Shown here: in pieces, positions 18,227 through 26,728 of the stretch | Position numbering within the stretch: the stretch's first letter is position 1 | Layout of the letters: each line of letters opens with the position of its first letter | NCBI GenBank assembly: GCA_913058395.1 | Contig: CAJXQI010000003.1 | Location: 62,001 to 126,000, forward strand | Reading direction: 5' to 3' | DNA from: an uncultured Colwellia sp. | GTDB lineage: Bacteria; Pseudomonadota; Gammaproteobacteria; Enterobacterales; Alteromonadaceae | DNA: 64,000 nt | Notes under the pieces: generated by a model | Database searches by the model: none | The model's input: only the letters and a program-made list of their open reading frames with translations | Told to the model about the DNA's origin: nothing | Translations under genes and position numbers: made by a program

Positions 18227-19684
18227 TTAGCTCTTATGAGAGAGCATGGTTAGTGACAAATTTAAATGTTCAATTAAAGCGCTACAATGATCAAAATCGC
18301 TTAAAGATACGACTTTGTCAGCAATAAAAACTTGCGCAGTAATTACACCTATCGCTTTATGACCAACTTTTACTGGCATAATTAATACCGCACCACTACC
18401 AATGTAATCAGCAATTTCCCCAGTAATATATTGATACCATTGTTTGGCTTGCTTATCGTTAATCAGCACTGCTTGGTCTGTGTTCATAACATGACTAAAA
18501 ATATTCATGCTTTTGATAAGGTTGAACTTTCTATTGTACTCAATTGGTTGGCTGTTGATGTCAAAGCTAAACCTAGCCTTCATCGCTGATTTGTCGTCAA
18601 CCATCATGAAAAATGTACATTGTTCAAAAGCAAATATTCCGGCAGTAGCTTGTAGGGTTGCTTGAATGTAAGTAGAAAAGTCAGTCGTCGTTCTAAGTAG
18701 CTTATTCATTTGCATACAAGCAGTTAAAACTTCACTTTCTTTATTGGGGTTATATTTTAGTACCTTATGAGCAATATCATTAAAGTCTTTAGCTTTTGGT
18801 AAAGGTTTTATGTGCTCTATTAACGCCTTGGCGCCGTAGGAGGTTAGCAACTTGCTGGCTTGTTCGCGTATTATTTCAATTTTGGCAGTCAATTGTCGAA
18901 TATTTAAACCGGTAATCTTGGCAATATCGCTTAATAATTGCTGAAACTCTTCAACACTTCCCGTTGGATTTGCTATGCAATTACTTAATTTGTCAGCAAA
19001 GTAAATAATTTGGACTTCTATTGTACGGCTTTGTGGTTGGTCTAATGCTTTGAGAAGTAAATCACTTAAACTCCATGTTTTTGCTAATTCGCCACTGAGC
19101 TGTGTAAAGTCACCTCCAAGCTCTTTATGACATTTCTTTTGAAAAATCGCAGGAGTTGTATCAACAAAAGTGGCTAAACTTTTAGCTGAGTCGCCACCGA
19201 CACCCCAAAATGCAGTTTCGCCAATACGATATAGCATTGCCGCTAGGTAAAGTTCTTCTTGGGTATCTTCGGCATATTGTGGCGCCATCATTTTTGCTAA
19301 TAAGCCCGCGTGAAATGAGTTAGCCATTGATTGGGTTAATTGCTGATGTACATGAACGTCGAGATCTTTGTTGGCCAGTAAACCTTCCACTAGCCGAGAA
19401 GTTAAACAAATATTTTTGACCGCTTGAATGCCTAATACCACTGAAGCTCGCGAGACGGTACTGACTTTATTCACACTTAAATGTTGCACGCTATTGGCAA
19501 CCTTTAATAAGCAAGAGGCAAGCGCTTGGTCGTGTAATATTGCTTTGCTTAGCTTAGGCAGTGACGATTTATCATCATTATTAAACTTATCGAGCATTTT
19601 CGCCGTTGAGGTTATTGCGGGTAATTCACTTTTGGCGATAACATCAACCCAATACTGAATTAGATGCGCTTGTGCATCATGCAT
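18227..19684 (-). CDS. HDOD-GAF signalling protein
   Basis: 485 residues, no signal peptide. The N-terminal half (about 15-275) is an HDOD domain (HD-related output domain): SKAILHDQALASCLLKVANS, then ASVVLGIQAVKNICL and ELYLAAMLYRIGETAFWG. The C-terminal part (about 320-480) resembles a GAF domain (STYIQATLQATAGIFAFEQC, VLIMPVKVGHKAIGVITAQV). HDOD proteins lack HD phosphohydrolase activity and usually relay signals in regulatory networks. It stands alone; the neighbouring M16 gene is divergent. Confidence 0.85.
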   Translation of the reverse strand: MHDAQAHLIQYWVDVIAKSELPAITSTAKMLDKFNNDDKSSLPKLSKAILHDQALASCLLKVANSVQHLSVNKVSTVSRASVVLGIQAVKNICLTSRLVEGLLANKDLDVHVHQQLTQSMANSFHAGLLAKMMAPQYAEDTQEELYLAAMLYRIGETAFWGVGGDSAKSLATFVDTTPAIFQKKCHKELGGDFTQLSGELAKTWSLSDLLLKALDQPQSRTIEVQIIYFADKLSNCIANPTGSVEEFQQLLSDIAKITGLNIRQLTAKIEIIREQASKLLTSYGAKALIEHIKPLPKAKDFNDIAHKVLKYNPNKESEVLTACMQMNKLLRTTTDFSTYIQATLQATAGIFAFEQCTFFMMVDDKSAMKARFSFDINSQPIEYNRKFNLIKSMNIFSHVMNTDQAVLINDKQAKQWYQYITGEIADYIGSGAVLIMPVKVGHKAIGVITAQVFIADKVVSLSDFDHCSALIEHLNLSLTMLSHKS

Positions 19685-19936
19685 ACTTGGCTCCGAGAGG
19701 ACAAATTTTGTGTTATTTTTATACGTTTAAATTAGCGTAACACATTCATGGTCAATTTCCTTGTTCACGCAGGGTATATCGATCGAAGGTATTAAATAAT
19801 CGTTGCATGGTCGCGAACTTTTACATAAAAGTTGTAGTCTACAGGTGAATAAAGCCGTTAAGCTATTGTGCTTGTTATCAATGTAGATAATATTATCTAA
19901 AGCTAAAAACATCGAAATTAAATCGAGGAAAATATT

Positions 19937-22777
19937 TTGAATAAATGGACGTTACCACTGCTATTAACTTGTTTAGTGGCTTGTGAAAATACTAACACCA
20001 CAATAATAAAAGCACCCATTGCCGGTATGACTTTTGTTGAAAAAGTAGAGGCAGAAGCCGGAAAAACGGTGATCCCATATCAAAAATATATCCTGGATAA
20101 TGGTTTAACGTTAATTTTACATCAAGATAACTCTGATCCCTTAACACACGTTGATATGACTTATCATGTTGGCTCTGGCCGTGAAGATATTGGTAAGTCG
20201 GGCTTTGCGCACTTTTTTGAGCATATGATGTTTCAAGGCTCTGAACATGTGGGTGATGATCAGCATTTTAAAATGGTCACAGAATCAGGCGGTACCATGA
20301 ATGGCACCACCAACAGCGACCGTACTAATTATTTTCAAACCGTGCCAGCTAGCCAATTAGAAAAAATGCTTTGGTTAGAAGCCGATCGTATGGGCTTTTT
20401 AGTTGATGCCGTCACGCAAGAAAAATTTGAAGTACAGCGTGAAACTGTAAAAAATGAACGTGGCCAAAGTTACGAAAATCGCCCTTATGGTTTATTACGA
20501 GAACGTGTAGCGCAGGCAATGTATCCTGTAGGTCACCCATATTCTTGGCAAACAATCGGCTATATTGATGACCTTAACCGCGTGAATGTTAATGATTTGA
20601 AGGCGTTTTTCTTACGTTGGTACGGACCTAACAATGCCACCTTAACTATCGGTGGCGATATTGATGTTGAAAAAACTTTGGCGATGGTGAATAAATACTT
20701 CGGTAGTATTCCTCGTGGCCCAGAAGTTAAAATGCCAGAAAAACCAAGTATCACTATTGATGTTGACCGTTATATTTCACTAGAAGATAATGTTCATTTA
20801 CCTTTGATTTATATGTCGTATCCGACAGTAAGCGTTCGACATGAAGACGAAGCGCCACTTGATCTACTCTCAAGTATTCTTGGTGGTGGTAAAACCTCAC
20901 TACTTTATAAAAATTTAGTCAAAAACCAACTTGCCGTGCAAGCATCGGTAAGCCACCCATGTGCTGAATTGGCTTGTACTTTTAATATGCTAGCGCTACC
21001 AAATCCAGCTTCAGGTAAAACTTTAGCAGATATGGAAAAGGTTATTCGTGACACCTTAGTTGAATTTGAAGCCCGTGGTGTAGAAGACGACGATTTACTT
21101 AAAGCTAAAGCTGAAATGGAAGCAGGTTTTATTTTTGGTTTACAAAGCGTTGCCGGCAAGGTTAGCCAACTTGCCGCTAATGAAACGTTTAAAGGTAATC
21201 CGAATTATATTGAAAAAGACATTGCTCGCTATGCCAATGTTACAAAAGCTGATGTAATGCGTGTATTTCAAAAATACATCAAGAATAAACATGGCGTTAT
21301 TATGAGTATTGTGCCGAAAGGTAAGCCTGAGCTTGTTGCTGCACAAGATAACTTTAGCCCGCAAGAACGCATCATACCTGAGCAAAAAGTAACATCGGAT
21401 GCTGATTTGCATATCCGTAAAGCAAAAGACAACTTTGACCGCAACATAGTACCTGCTGCTGGAGTTAATAAAGCGGTTGAAGTGCCAACAATGTGGCGAG
21501 AAACCTTTGCCAATGGCATGGAAATCCTTGCCACCCAAAGTATTGAAACACCAACGACTTCATTGTTAATTAAAATTCCTGCTGGGCATTATTATGAAAG
21601 CAAAGAGAAAGCGGGAACTGCGTCTCTGTTAGCTGCAATGTTAAATGAGTCAACCACAAAACGTAGTGCTGAAGACATGAGTAAAGCACTGCAAAAATTA
21701 GGTTCTTCAGTCGGTATTTACGCGAGTAATAGTTACTTAACGGTCAATGTAGACACGTTAACAAAAAATTTAGACGCAACATTAGCACTGACTTATGAAA
21801 AGCTTACCGCACCAGCATTTTTGGCAAGTGAATTTTCTCGCAATAAAAACAATGCCATTCAAGGCGCAATTAACGGTAAAAAAGATGCCGGTTATTTAGC
21901 CTCTAATGCTTATCGTCAATTGCTCCATGCTGACAATATTGCGGCAACATCTAGTCAAGGCTCAGAAGCTTCATTGGCTAACATTGAACTTGCCGATATT
22001 AAGGCGCTTTATCAACAACAAGTTAAGGCGAGTGACAGCGAAATAATACTGGTTTCAGACTTAGATAAAAACCAAGTACTAAAGTCGTTGAGCGTTTTTA
22101 AACCTTTAGCTGGCGCTGGTAAAAAGCTTGAATTGAATTTACCTGCTTCAAGTGCAAAATTGGGCGTGATTTACTTAGTTAATAAAGATAATGCTGCACA
22201 ATCAGCTATTCGTATTGGTAAACGTTCACTTACTCAAGATATTACCGGTGAATATTATCGTGCTTATTTGATGAATTTTCCTTTAGGTGGTGCTTTTAAT
22301 AGTCGCATTAATTTAAACCTACGAGAAGATAAGGGCTACACCTATGGTGCTAGGTCATACTTCTATGGTGATAAATTCTCAGGTGCATATACCGCTAGTG
22401 CTGAGGTACGCGCTGATGTGACTGATAAATCGATTGTTGAATTTATTAAGGAAATTCAAAACTATGCCGACAATGGCATTAGCGATGAAGAGTTGGTATT
22501 TATGCGTAATGCGATTAATCAAAAAGACGCATTAAAGTATGAAACACCAGGTCGTAAGTTAGGCTTCTTAGCTCAAATCTTAGAGCATAATTTAACCGCT
22601 GATTTCGTTAAGGAGCGTAGTGAGATTGTCGCAAATATTAGCAAAGAAGAAATAAATGCCTTAGCGAAAAAGCATTTAGATTTAAGCCAAATGTTGATGG
22701 TAGTTGTTGGTGACGCTAAAACGCTTAGACCACAATTAGAAGCGTTAGGTTATCAGGTAATAAACTACGAGATATAG
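19937..22777 (+). CDS. M16 family zinc peptidase, predicted lipoprotein
   Basis: 946 residues, two M16 halves. The inverted zinc motif HxxEH is present in the N-terminal half (HFFEHMMF, about residue 93) with the distal glutamate region VKNERGQSYENRP. The corresponding position in the second half (about residue 550) lacks HxxEH, as expected for the inactive partner domain. The N-terminus MNKWTLPLLLTCLVAC carries a lipobox with cysteine 16, so it should be anchored to a membrane facing the periplasm. TTG start at 19937 with GAGG upstream. Two-domain M16 proteins of this type degrade peptides in the periplasm. Monocistronic with a strong terminator. Confidence 0.92.
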   Translation: MNKWTLPLLLTCLVACENTNTTIIKAPIAGMTFVEKVEAEAGKTVIPYQKYILDNGLTLILHQDNSDPLTHVDMTYHVGSGREDIGKSGFAHFFEHMMFQGSEHVGDDQHFKMVTESGGTMNGTTNSDRTNYFQTVPASQLEKMLWLEADRMGFLVDAVTQEKFEVQRETVKNERGQSYENRPYGLLRERVAQAMYPVGHPYSWQTIGYIDDLNRVNVNDLKAFFLRWYGPNNATLTIGGDIDVEKTLAMVNKYFGSIPRGPEVKMPEKPSITIDVDRYISLEDNVHLPLIYMSYPTVSVRHEDEAPLDLLSSILGGGKTSLLYKNLVKNQLAVQASVSHPCAELACTFNMLALPNPASGKTLADMEKVIRDTLVEFEARGVEDDDLLKAKAEMEAGFIFGLQSVAGKVSQLAANETFKGNPNYIEKDIARYANVTKADVMRVFQKYIKNKHGVIMSIVPKGKPELVAAQDNFSPQERIIPEQKVTSDADLHIRKAKDNFDRNIVPAAGVNKAVEVPTMWRETFANGMEILATQSIETPTTSLLIKIPAGHYYESKEKAGTASLLAAMLNESTTKRSAEDMSKALQKLGSSVGIYASNSYLTVNVDTLTKNLDATLALTYEKLTAPAFLASEFSRNKNNAIQGAINGKKDAGYLASNAYRQLLHADNIAATSSQGSEASLANIELADIKALYQQQVKASDSEIILVSDLDKNQVLKSLSVFKPLAGAGKKLELNLPASSAKLGVIYLVNKDNAAQSAIRIGKRSLTQDITGEYYRAYLMNFPLGGAFNSRINLNLREDKGYTYGARSYFYGDKFSGAYTASAEVRADVTDKSIVEFIKEIQNYADNGISDEELVFMRNAINQKDALKYETPGRKLGFLAQILEHNLTADFVKERSEIVANISKEEINALAKKHLDLSQMLMVVVGDAKTLRPQLEALGYQVINYEI

Positions 22778-22791
22778 ATAAAGGGAATGAT

Positions 22792-22819
22792 AAAGGCCGC
22801 TATTCCAGCGGCCTTTTTT
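22792..22819 (+). terminator. Intrinsic terminator after the M16 gene
   Basis: AAGGCCGC, seven-base loop, GCGGCCTT and six T. A dispersed repeat begins directly after the T-tract. Confidence 0.9.
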
Positions 22820-22839
22820 ATGTTCAGGATGAACGGTAT
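22820..22839 (+). repeat. Dispersed AGGA-palindrome repeat, short copy
   Basis: These 20 bases, including the palindrome GTTCAGGATGAAC (22822-22834), recur in inverted orientation at 28804-28820, again directly after an intrinsic terminator T-tract. The sequence that follows also contains a GC-rich inverted repeat around CAGGAG (22846-22869). Confidence 0.7.
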
Positions 22840-22927
22840 AACGCGTGCGCACAGCCGCACAGGAGCGCATATATTCAGAATACTTGTATTGCTTAGCGTG
22901 CTCTGCGACTAACCAGCTTAACGCTAT

Positions 22928-23305
22928 CTAGGCGAAACGCTTAACCGTATCAATTAGCTCATCGGCGCAAAATGGCTTAGTTAAATATGCACTGGCGCCT
23001 AAATCAGCGGCTTGTATTTGATCGGCTTCATCGTGAGAGCCAGAAAGAAAAATAACAGGAATGTCGGTGCGAGCGGCGATAGATTTAATACGCTTATAGC
23101 ATTCAAAACCATCCATTTCTGGCATTTGAATATCTAAAATTATCAGCGCTGGTTTAAAAGATATTAATAGGTTTAATGCTTGTAAACCTGATTTTGCCGC
23201 AAAAATTTTGCAACCCAATGGCTGAATAATATTTGAAACAACACGAATGTTGATAGAGCTATCATCTATGATGAGTATATCGCTGTTTAAGTTATTAACT
23301 TCCAT
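22928..23305 (-). CDS. CheY-like single-domain response regulator
   Basis: 125 residues, receiver domain only. The acidic pair DD (15-16), the phospho-acceptor aspartate D58 (LIILDIQMPEMDG), serine 88 in place of the usual threonine and lysine 110 (YLTKPF) are all present, so it should accept phosphate. There is no output domain and no kinase gene next to it, so its partner lies elsewhere. It follows, on the minus strand, the S10 peptidase gene, but a long hairpin separates them. Confidence 0.93.
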   Translation of the reverse strand: MEVNNLNSDILIIDDSSINIRVVSNIIQPLGCKIFAAKSGLQALNLLISFKPALIILDIQMPEMDGFECYKRIKSIAARTDIPVIFLSGSHDEADQIQAADLGASAYLTKPFCADELIDTVKRFA

Positions 23306-23441
23306 GAATTCATTATCTTAATTCCATTGACCTTCATCATATCTACACCATTTGAATTTAACAACTCCGACTTGTTAATAAGTTCATAGATTAAAAATTA
23401 ATAACTTTCAGTATGTTAATGAAGCTCTTTTAAAGTGGCTC

Positions 23442-23486
23442 TTAATAAGGTTGTCGTGCTGTTCATCTTCACGACAACCTTATTAA
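23442..23486. terminator. Perfect 17-bp hairpin between S10 peptidase and receiver genes
   Basis: TTAATAAGGTTGTCGTG (23442-23458) and its exact complement (23470-23486) enclose an 11-base loop. Position just after the S10 gene suggests transcript end protection or termination on the minus strand, but no T-tract follows. Confidence 0.6.
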
Positions 23487-23508
23487 ATTAATACCATTTA
23501 TGGTTGAG

Positions 23509-25032
23509 TTATTTTTTACTTGGGTACTTTGCTGGCGTGGTTTTATTAGGTAACGTTGCTTGCATAAATTGACGAATATCTTGGTTAGCCGCTTCTAAAT
23601 CTTGATAGCGTAAGTACATCATATGGCCACTTCTGTAACCTTTAAACGATAACCTGTCTTGCATCTTTCCGCTTGAGTCAAGTTGCCATAGCGTATATTT
23701 AGCATCAAAGTAATTGGTTGCTCCATCATAATAACCTGACTGGATCATGACATTTAAGTATGGGTTTTGCGCCATTGCTAAACGTAAGTTTTCACCGGTT
23801 TTATTTTTGCTTCTATCCCAAGGGTGAACATTACCGAACATGTTATATTTAATATCGGTTTTATAGTTAAGTTCTTCACGTAAATAGTAATTAATGGCAG
23901 GTGTGAAGCTATGAAGCCATGAGGTTAATTCAGCGTTGTAATCTGGACGACTGCCGGTAACTTTTTCATCAATACCTAAATATCGAGAATCTAATCGACC
24001 AACGGTTTGTTCGCGGTTGCGTAGTATTTCTTTCCAGAAATAAGATGCTTCAATGTCTAAATTACTACGTAAGACTTCTTGAATAGATAAGCCTGAATAT
24101 TTTGCAACTTGCTCAGCAATAGCTTGTTTTTCTTCAGTAGAAATAAAGCCACCTTTGGCTAAGGCAGGCAAATATTTTTCAACGGTAAATTGTTCTACTT
24201 CAGGTAGTATGTCGAGTAAATCACGGTTTTGTAACTCACTGGACAATGCTTTGTGGTACCAAGCTGTTGCCGCGAAATAAGGTAAGCGGTTAGCTGCTTT
24301 TACAGGGCCGTCTCGTTTAATACCAATATCTGTTGGTGATACGAGTATCACGCCATTTAAATACATCCATTGACGTGATTGCAGTTCTAAAGCCAAGCCT
24401 GAAACACGTGTGGTACCGTAACTTTCACCTATAAGGTATTTTGGTGATTGCCAGCGATTGTTGCGCGTGACAAAAGTATTAATCCACTCTGCTAAGTATT
24501 TCACATCGGCATTAACGCCAAAAAACATTTTCTTTTGCTCTGCTTTTGTTGGCATTTTTCCGTCTTTTTTCGGCAAAACACGCGAATATCCAGTATTAAC
24601 AGGATTAACAAAGACAATATCAGCGGTATCTAAAATAGAAAAGTCATTAGCTTTTACGCCATATGGTTGCAATGGAAAGCCTTCGCTGTCTACGTTAAGT
24701 ACTTTCGGACCTGTATAAGCGACATGCATCCAAACAGATGCTGAGCCAGGACCACCGTTGAATGAGATGAGTAGTGGTCGAGCAGCTCTATTTTTTACTT
24801 TTGAGCGTTGGTAATAGGTATAGAAGAGTGTTGCGGTTGCATTTCCTTCTTCATCCCATACCGGTTGCGTACCGGTTGTTGCACTGTATTCGAATGACTT
24901 ACCATTGACCTTAGCTTGGTGGCTACTAGTGGTACTTTCATCGATGGCAATTTTGCGCTCAAATTCTGCATTGGCAAATGGAGACAAAACTAATAGTAGG
25001 CTAACCAATGGTATTAAATGCCTAATATTCAT
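23509..25032 (-). CDS. Secreted S10 family serine carboxypeptidase-like peptidase
   Basis: 507 residues with a signal peptide (MNIRHLIPLVSLLLVLSPFANA). The oxyanion/substrate loop FNGGPGSASVWMH, the nucleophile GESYG (about residue 205), the acid in YYDGATNYFDAKY and the histidine in KGYRSGHMMYL form the S10 set, all intact. These enzymes trim peptides from the C-terminus, here probably in the periplasm or outside for peptide nutrition. Transcribed alone. Confidence 0.92.
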   Translation of the reverse strand: MNIRHLIPLVSLLLVLSPFANAEFERKIAIDESTTSSHQAKVNGKSFEYSATTGTQPVWDEEGNATATLFYTYYQRSKVKNRAARPLLISFNGGPGSASVWMHVAYTGPKVLNVDSEGFPLQPYGVKANDFSILDTADIVFVNPVNTGYSRVLPKKDGKMPTKAEQKKMFFGVNADVKYLAEWINTFVTRNNRWQSPKYLIGESYGTTRVSGLALELQSRQWMYLNGVILVSPTDIGIKRDGPVKAANRLPYFAATAWYHKALSSELQNRDLLDILPEVEQFTVEKYLPALAKGGFISTEEKQAIAEQVAKYSGLSIQEVLRSNLDIEASYFWKEILRNREQTVGRLDSRYLGIDEKVTGSRPDYNAELTSWLHSFTPAINYYLREELNYKTDIKYNMFGNVHPWDRSKNKTGENLRLAMAQNPYLNVMIQSGYYDGATNYFDAKYTLWQLDSSGKMQDRLSFKGYRSGHMMYLRYQDLEAANQDIRQFMQATLPNKTTPAKYPSKK

Positions 25033-25212
25033 AGCACTATCCTTAATAAATAATTGTAAACTGTGATTTCAGCCTACGTTAGCATGAAGGAAAAGTCATA
25101 ATTAAAAGCTAGAAAGGCTGTTTCTAGCGATTAATAACTTGTACTTTCATTCACATGTTAATTATCAGAGATACTTTTAAGAACAGTTGCGCAAGCTACG
25201 CGTTATAACTAA

Positions 25213-25791
25213 TTAGTTACAATGAGTCAGGTAAACAATAATAATATTTTCGCCGCTGATGGCAGCAAAGCCATTTTTAACATCAGTAATTTTCATCAAA
25301 TGACCTGCGGGTAAGTGTTTTATCTCTGAACTATCTGTGAAGCTAAGTTCTGCACTTTTAAATAGACTATAGATAAAGCAAATATCACTTTGTTCGATTG
25401 CAACATGCTCTGCTTTTTTCTGACAATTAATCTCTGTGTTGTAACGTGAGGTGCGGGCAATAACATTAAAATCTGTTATTTCGCCAGTATGTAAGTTACC
25501 CACGGTTTTATCACCGCCGTCAAAAGTGGCGTAGTCGAGTAAATTGCTCAATTTATCTATTTTACTATCGTTGTGTTGCAAGTTTATGCCGTCACCAGCA
25601 ATTAATATTAGGTTGCGGGTGTAGTCAGAGAAGTTAGAAAATACACCGTCTTCAACTACACTCGCCATACTTAAACGCCAGTCAAATTCATTTAATGTGC
25701 CGCCCGAATTGATGACCATTTCAATGGTTTCACCCTTACCATTTTTCCATGGTACGGTTTTAAATTTTGTTGGCTCAATTACTTCTATCAT
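25213..25791 (-). CDS. HutD/Ves family cupin protein
   Basis: 192 residues. The conserved HutD start FKTVPWKNGKGETIEM and the block WRLSMASVVEDGVFSNFSDY followed by R-N-LILIAGDGI are visible. HutD proteins are bicupins thought to bind formylglutamate or a related metabolite and to limit histidine use; E. coli Ves is a relative. No other hut gene is in the window, so this copy is an orphan and its role is uncertain. Confidence 0.82.
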   Translation of the reverse strand: MIEVIEPTKFKTVPWKNGKGETIEMVINSGGTLNEFDWRLSMASVVEDGVFSNFSDYTRNLILIAGDGINLQHNDSKIDKLSNLLDYATFDGGDKTVGNLHTGEITDFNVIARTSRYNTEINCQKKAEHVAIEQSDICFIYSLFKSAELSFTDSSEIKHLPAGHLMKITDVKNGFAAISGENIIIVYLTHCN

Positions 25792-26050
25792 TACAGGGAC
25801 CTTGGATATTGTTGTTCGTTGAATTGATTACTTTTAGATCATAGCTTGAATGTTAGTCGGCTGTCAGTGCTTTGTTCGGGTTATTTTTATGTCATAGTGT
25901 CATCGCTCGGCTTAGAACTGATACGATAATTCATATTTTGTTACGCTTCTATATCTGTAATAATAGGTTTAACAATTGATTAACAAAAAGCGCTTTGCTA
26001 GCATGCGCGCTTTCCAATGTCTGTTTTACAAATAATAAAAGGATATTATT

Positions 26051-26599
26051 GTGTTCAAGAAGTCATTAATTGCTCTTACCCTACTAACTTTACCGTTAAC
26101 CGCTTCTGCTAATTGGTCTGCCGGTGCTGGCTATGCAAATATATCAGACAATGAAGATGGTGTAGAACTGTCTTTAGGTGCTATTTATGGCTCTGTTGCT
26201 TATGAATTTGCTCAAGAGAATAGCCCGTTTTCATTTGTCTCAGAATTCCGCATAGGTACAGGCGTTTCGGATGATGAAGGACGTTTACTGTTGGAAGAAG
26301 GTGAATTTGCTATTCCTGAGTCTGCCAACTTTAAGGTTGAAGTTGAGCGTTTTACTGCCTTGTCTGTGCGTGCACAATACAACTATGACAATGGCGTATA
26401 CTTATACGTTATGCCTTCGTATGCAAACTTGGATGTTAAAGTCAGCTCTATGTATGGATCTGACAGCGATGACAGCTGGGAATTTGGTCTTGGTGGTGGC
26501 GTAGGTAAAAAAATCACCGATAAAACAAGTGTTGAAGCATCGTACGAAAGTTATGATGGCACTGATGTTCTAACAATTGGTTTTAAATACACTTTCTAA
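26051..26599 (+). CDS. Small outer-membrane beta-barrel protein
   Basis: 182 residues. Signal peptide MFKKSLIALTLLTLPLTASA, then alternating hydrophobic strands (VELSLGAIYGSVAYEFA, VYLYVMPSYANLDVKV, SVEASYESYDGTDVLTIGF) and a C-terminal aromatic (KYTF) as recognised by BamA. It resembles the eight-strand OmpA-like barrels (OmpX/Ail type). GTG start with AAAAGG upstream, followed by a strong terminator. Ligand or adhesive role cannot be told. Confidence 0.82.
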   Translation: MFKKSLIALTLLTLPLTASANWSAGAGYANISDNEDGVELSLGAIYGSVAYEFAQENSPFSFVSEFRIGTGVSDDEGRLLLEEGEFAIPESANFKVEVERFTALSVRAQYNYDNGVYLYVMPSYANLDVKVSSMYGSDSDDSWEFGLGGGVGKKITDKTSVEASYESYDGTDVLTIGFKYTF

Positions 26600-26623
26600 T
26601 TCGTATTTTATTCCTGTTTAGAA

Positions 26624-26650
26624 AAAGGGAAGCATTAGCTTCCCTTTATT
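26624..26650 (+). terminator. Intrinsic terminator after the barrel gene
   Basis: AAAGGGAAGC (26624-26633), loop ATTA, GCTTCCCTTT (26638-26647). Confidence 0.88.
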
Positions 26651-26728
26651 ATATTTAAGCCTTTCTCAGACACTTTATTATTCAAGGCATTAACGTCTAT
26701 ATAAAAGTGTGCTTATATTATTTATATC

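Noticed and set aside
19727-19912. Minus-strand 61-codon frame between the HDOD and M16 genes
   Set aside because: No ribosome site, no recognisable protein pattern; sits in a divergent promoter region.
21140-21538. Minus-strand frame of 132 codons inside the M16 gene
   Set aside because: Lies wholly within a well-supported coding gene on the other strand.
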